DNA from: Chondrus crispus
Taxonomy: Eukaryota > Rhodophyta > Florideophyceae > Gigartinales > Gigartinaceae
Assembly (NCBI RefSeq): GCF_000350225.1
Contig: NW_005179093.1
Location: 39,800 to 103,799 of the forward strand
Length of the DNA stretch: 64,000 nucleotides
Reading direction: 5' to 3'
The notes under the pieces were generated by a model that was not told where the DNA came from, did not search any database, and was given only the letters and a program-made list of their open reading frames with translations. Positions 61,096-64,000 of the stretch are shown here, in pieces (within the stretch, counting starts at the first letter, position 1; each line of letters opens with the position of its first letter). The translations under genes and the position numbers were made by a program.

Positions 61096-62682
61096 ATGGA
61101 GCCGCCTAACAAGCGCGTCGCGAAGCGCAAGCGCACCCCGGACAAGCCCGAGGAGGACGCCCGCCTCAGCCCCGAGGCCGTGCATGTCATTGCCCAGTCC
61201 GTGCACAACTTGCCTCCGCTGTCGGACCCGGCCGCCGCCACCCTGGCCCTGGACGCCGAGTACCGCGTGCGCCAGATTGTGCAGGAGGGCATCAAATTCA
61301 TGAAGCACTCCAAGCAGAACACCTTGCTCCCGTCCCACGTCAGTATTGCCCTCCGCGTGCTAAACGTCGAGCCCGTATACGGCTTTGGTGCGAAGCGGCG
61401 GCGGGGCAATCATGGCGCGGGGGCCTTTGTCGGTGCGGTAGCGGGTGCGTTGGGGAAGCCAGATGCGGCGGGTGGGGGGACGCAGCGGGAGGGCCAGTTT
61501 GGTCAGGTGGACGGCGTTCCGGAACTGTTTTTCGTACACGATTCGGAAGTCAGCGTCAAGTCTCTGCTGCAGGCGCCGCCGCCGGAGCTGCCGCTGGAGG
61601 TGACGGTGAATGCGCACTGGCTGGCGGTGGACGGCAAGCAGCCTGCGATTTCGCAAAACCCGATGAAGCAGACACAGAGGGAGGAGTTGGAGAGCGGGAA
61701 GAGAGAGTCAGACGGGACGGACGGTGAGGGGACACAAGTAGAGGTGAGGGCGCCGTTGAAGCACGACTTGACGCGGGAGCTGCAGCTTTACTTTCAACAC
61801 GTGCAAGACGCGATATTCGGGGAGGATGTGGGGCAGCTGGAGGCGTGCTTGAATTCGATATCGGAGGACGCGGGGATCGCGGTGCTGCTTCCATACCTGA
61901 CGAAGTTTGTGAAGGACAGCGTGCAGCGGTCGATACGAGACTTGCGGGTATTGTTTTCGGTGATGCGGCTGGTGCGGGCGATGTTGGAGAACGAGGTGTT
62001 CAGCGAGCTGGAGCGGTACCTGCACCAGCTGCTTCCGGCTGTGATGTCATGCGTGGTGGGGAAGCGGCTGTGTCGGAATCCGCGCGAGAATCACTGGGCG
62101 CTGAGAGACTACACGGCGGGGCTGCTACGAGAAATCTGTGGGACTGCGTACGCGAAAGGGTACGTGGGGGTGCAGCAGCGGATCGTGAAGACGTTTGTGG
62201 ATGCACTGAAGGACGTGAAACGGCCGCTGACGACGCACTATGGGGCGATTGTGGGGATCACTTGTTTAGGGAAGCACACGGTGGAGGGGGTGGTTGTGCC
62301 GCTGCTGAAGGGGTATTTGCCAAAGATCATTGGGCTTGTGGAGGATGTACGACAGAAGAGTGTACGTCGTGAGGAAGGGTCCAAGGTATTTGGGGCGCTG
62401 GCGTGGGCGGTGTCAGAGGATGGGGTTGGGAATGGGGTGCGACCGGGACAAAATGGGGAAGCCAGCTTGAATGGAATGAGTGATGGGATGCAATGGAAGG
62501 CGGCCGGGGCAGCGGGAGGAAAAGTGTCGATATCTCGCATGTCAAGTGTGGTACCCCGTGCCGAGGAAGTGCATGAGAGACTGTGGAGGGAGATGGACAG
62601 GCGACTCTATCCGTTCGGGGAATCCAAGTCCGAGTCGGAACTGGCCGTGTCTCTAGCTGAACAAAAGAAGGCCGCTACATAG
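61096..62682 (+). CDS. TAF6: TFIID/SAGA subunit TAF6 (intact copy)
   Basis: 528 aa from MEPPNKRVAKRKRTPDKP. In-frame Mets at 61048 and 60976 exist, but their sequence is not family-like. The histone fold occupies residues about 20-95 (LSPEAVHVIAQSVHNLPPLS, LALDAEYRVRQIVQEGIKFM, VSIALRVLNVEPVYGF); this pairs with TAF9. The TAF6 linker follows (VSVKSLLQAPPPELPLEVTV, AHWLAVDGKQPAI) and then the C-terminal HEAT-like domain (LLPYLTKFVKDSVQRSIRDL; ALRDYTAGLLREICGTAYAK). The protein acts in nuclear preinitiation-complex assembly. No intron. The 3' two-thirds and 3' flank are duplicated at 57697-59620. Confidence 0.95.
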   Translation: MEPPNKRVAKRKRTPDKPEEDARLSPEAVHVIAQSVHNLPPLSDPAAATLALDAEYRVRQIVQEGIKFMKHSKQNTLLPSHVSIALRVLNVEPVYGFGAKRRRGNHGAGAFVGAVAGALGKPDAAGGGTQREGQFGQVDGVPELFFVHDSEVSVKSLLQAPPPELPLEVTVNAHWLAVDGKQPAISQNPMKQTQREELESGKRESDGTDGEGTQVEVRAPLKHDLTRELQLYFQHVQDAIFGEDVGQLEACLNSISEDAGIAVLLPYLTKFVKDSVQRSIRDLRVLFSVMRLVRAMLENEVFSELERYLHQLLPAVMSCVVGKRLCRNPRENHWALRDYTAGLLREICGTAYAKGYVGVQQRIVKTFVDALKDVKRPLTTHYGAIVGITCLGKHTVEGVVVPLLKGYLPKIIGLVEDVRQKSVRREEGSKVFGALAWAVSEDGVGNGVRPGQNGEASLNGMSDGMQWKAAGAAGGKVSISRMSSVVPRAEEVHERLWREMDRRLYPFGESKSESELAVSLAEQKKAAT

Positions 62683-63495
62683 GTGTACATGTTCATTAAA
62701 AACTATTGTGGCAGAGCGTTCTAGCATTGCTTGCTGGTGCTTACTTCCAACGCGCTGTTCAGCGTGGAGCAACCTTTTCATGGCACTTCATGACGGCTTC
62801 ATACCGCGTTCCTAAACTGCAGCATTCGCTCCACTCGCAACCTGCTCCAGCTATGGTCCTCCTCTCATCAGTGCACACCTTTCTTGTCAGTATCGACTCG
62901 TGGTCGTCCGCCTCATACATGGTGGTAATGAAAATCCGTTTTACCCTGCACTGCCGAAAACCATTCTTCCCAAATTCCACATCATGACACACTCGCATAC
63001 ATTACATGACACGACTGCCGTTCACGTTTTCTGGGATCTCCGCGCATTCGCAAACCACAACAAATCTCTCCACTGTCATGGATACCTCCCCTTGTTCACG
63101 GCCTGGAGCGTCTCGTCTCGCAGACGATTCTCTCGACACCCATTGCTAGCGGAAACAACCACCAAGGTCTCCGATTCCATCCACGCGGGCAACCAGGGGA
63201 TTGCTAATAAACGTGATTTTCCAGCGACGACAAAAGGGGACATCTTGATCCTATCAACGATTACAGGTGCCCATCAGTCACAGGCAGAGCACTCAGACGC
63301 CGATGTCGTGCGGATGCTACGGGTTAACAGAGACGCACCGGAGAGCTTAACACGATATAAACGTGATCTTACCCAAAACAGTTGTTGAAGTACAGTACCC
63401 TTAGGGTACAGTACCTGCATTGGCTTCTGCCTTGCCCGCAACCCTGGCGAAAAGGGCCTGTAGCATACGATACACAATGATGCATTGTATACCAC
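61549..63495 (+). repeat. Segmental duplication, copy 2 (parental)
   Basis: Partner of 57697-59620. It includes a 15-bp GTACCCT-T-AGGGTAC palindrome at 63395-63409 that copy 1 lacks at the equivalent site near 59,540. Confidence 0.92.
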
Positions 63496-63653
63496 AGCTA
63501 ACCGCATGCAGCAACGAGAAAAAGGAGCGCTTCTTCCTCCATTTATCATCGAGGGCTCTAGAAGACGGCTTCACCTATTACTGCTACGCACACGCGACGA
63601 CAAGACAGCAGCGGTAGCCGACCTCTACAAAATTGTTATCCCCACAAAGCCGA

Positions 63654-64000
63654 CTACTGCCCATCTTTCTCCGGCTTGGCCTCCGCGACCTGCGGAGCCT
63701 TGCTCCTAAACACGCCACGCCGCTTCTGTCTCAAGCCCAGCGCCTTTGCGACTGCAGCAAACCCGCCGGCCTTGCTAACAGCATACGAGAGATCATTCCT
63801 GCCGTACATCCTGAGCTGCCTCTCTGTCGGGATAGTCTGCGTGCGCGCGAGGTCGGGAAAGTACTTGATAGTAAACGCGTGGAGTGCAACCTTGAGCTTC
63901 TGCTCATCCCACACGCGCGGGGCTCCCTGGGCCTTGGTATTCCTCGCGCGCAAGCCGAGGCGGTTCGCGACGGCGGGGAAGCCGCCGTGCGCGGCGACGG
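63654..64000 (-). CDS. Repeat protein with GGFxAVAxxLGLR motifs, partial
   Basis: The minus-strand frame ends at 63654 and remains open to the window edge, so the start is missing. Two copies of a helical motif are visible: AAHGGFPAVANRLGLR near the edge and SKAGGFAAVAKALGLRQKRR about 80 residues later, separated by WDEQKLKVALHAFTIKYFPD and PTERQLRMYGRNDLSYAV. The regular motif spacing suggests an array of a small helical domain. I do not recognise a characterised family. Confidence 0.65.
   Translation of the reverse strand, partial: VAAHGGFPAVANRLGLRARNTKAQGAPRVWDEQKLKVALHAFTIKYFPDLARTQTIPTERQLRMYGRNDLSYAVSKAGGFAAVAKALGLRQKRRGVFRSKAPQVAEAKPEKDGQ

Overview
The window is nuclear DNA of a eukaryote. 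The genes are mostly intron-free and closely packed. Housekeeping genes of eukaryotic type (TFIID subunit TAF6, CTD phosphatase SSU72, Pol I/III subunit AC40, an ARMC1-like protein, a ubiquitin-conjugating enzyme E2 fragment, guanylate kinase) alternate with large, mutually nested transposable elements. No plastid, mitochondrial or bacterial signature was seen. The mix of intron poverty, very short introns, and Copia, Ty3, pogo, Harbinger and hAT remnants fits a red alga of the Chondrus type. That is an inference, not something the sequence proves.

Layout. 1-6.2 kb: a decayed Copia element with 141-142 bp LTRs, inserted next to an old Tigger-like fragment and itself carrying a solo Ty3 LTR. 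6.3-9.75 kb: two related pogo-like transposase pseudogenes. 9.75-13.5 kb: a minus-strand Ty3/Gypsy chromovirus remnant whose pol is reduced to its chromodomain and which carries an 826-aa antisense ORF between pol and the 3' LTR. 14-19.4 kb: a 219-bp tandem array and a 1322-aa transposase-like protein. 20-23.7 kb: an E2/guanylate kinase chimera with a partial tandem duplication, then an aldo/keto reductase relic. 24.3-31.4 kb: a minisatellite and four unrecognised ORFs. 31.7-35.3 kb: a non-LTR retrotransposon. 35.3-39.9 kb: a hAT element that appears to hold host gene fragments. 40.6-42.7 kb: a spliced multi-pass membrane protein with a proline-rich ectodomain. 44.2-49.3 kb: a Tigger-like element containing a Harbinger-like element, which contains a solo Ty3 LTR. 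49.3-52.5 kb: gene-free DNA full of hairpins. 52.5-64 kb: the gene-dense housekeeping block, including two TAF6 copies on either side of SSU72.

The most unusual signal is a recurring scar. At about ten places a segment L is followed by its own reverse complement, then by the reverse complement of the next segment R, then by R, often with 3-5 nt of shared sequence at the central join. Two scars can be read against an unrearranged relative inside the window (pogo copy B for copy A, guanylate kinase copy 2 for copy 1). Those comparisons show that the palindromes were added to or replaced once-ordinary sequence. This looks like break repair with long foldback (P-nucleotide-like) synthesis, possibly linked to DNA-transposon excision. 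A second theme is that all three LTRs of the chromodomain Ty3 family lie inside coding sequence of other transposons, two of them with clean 5-bp target duplications.
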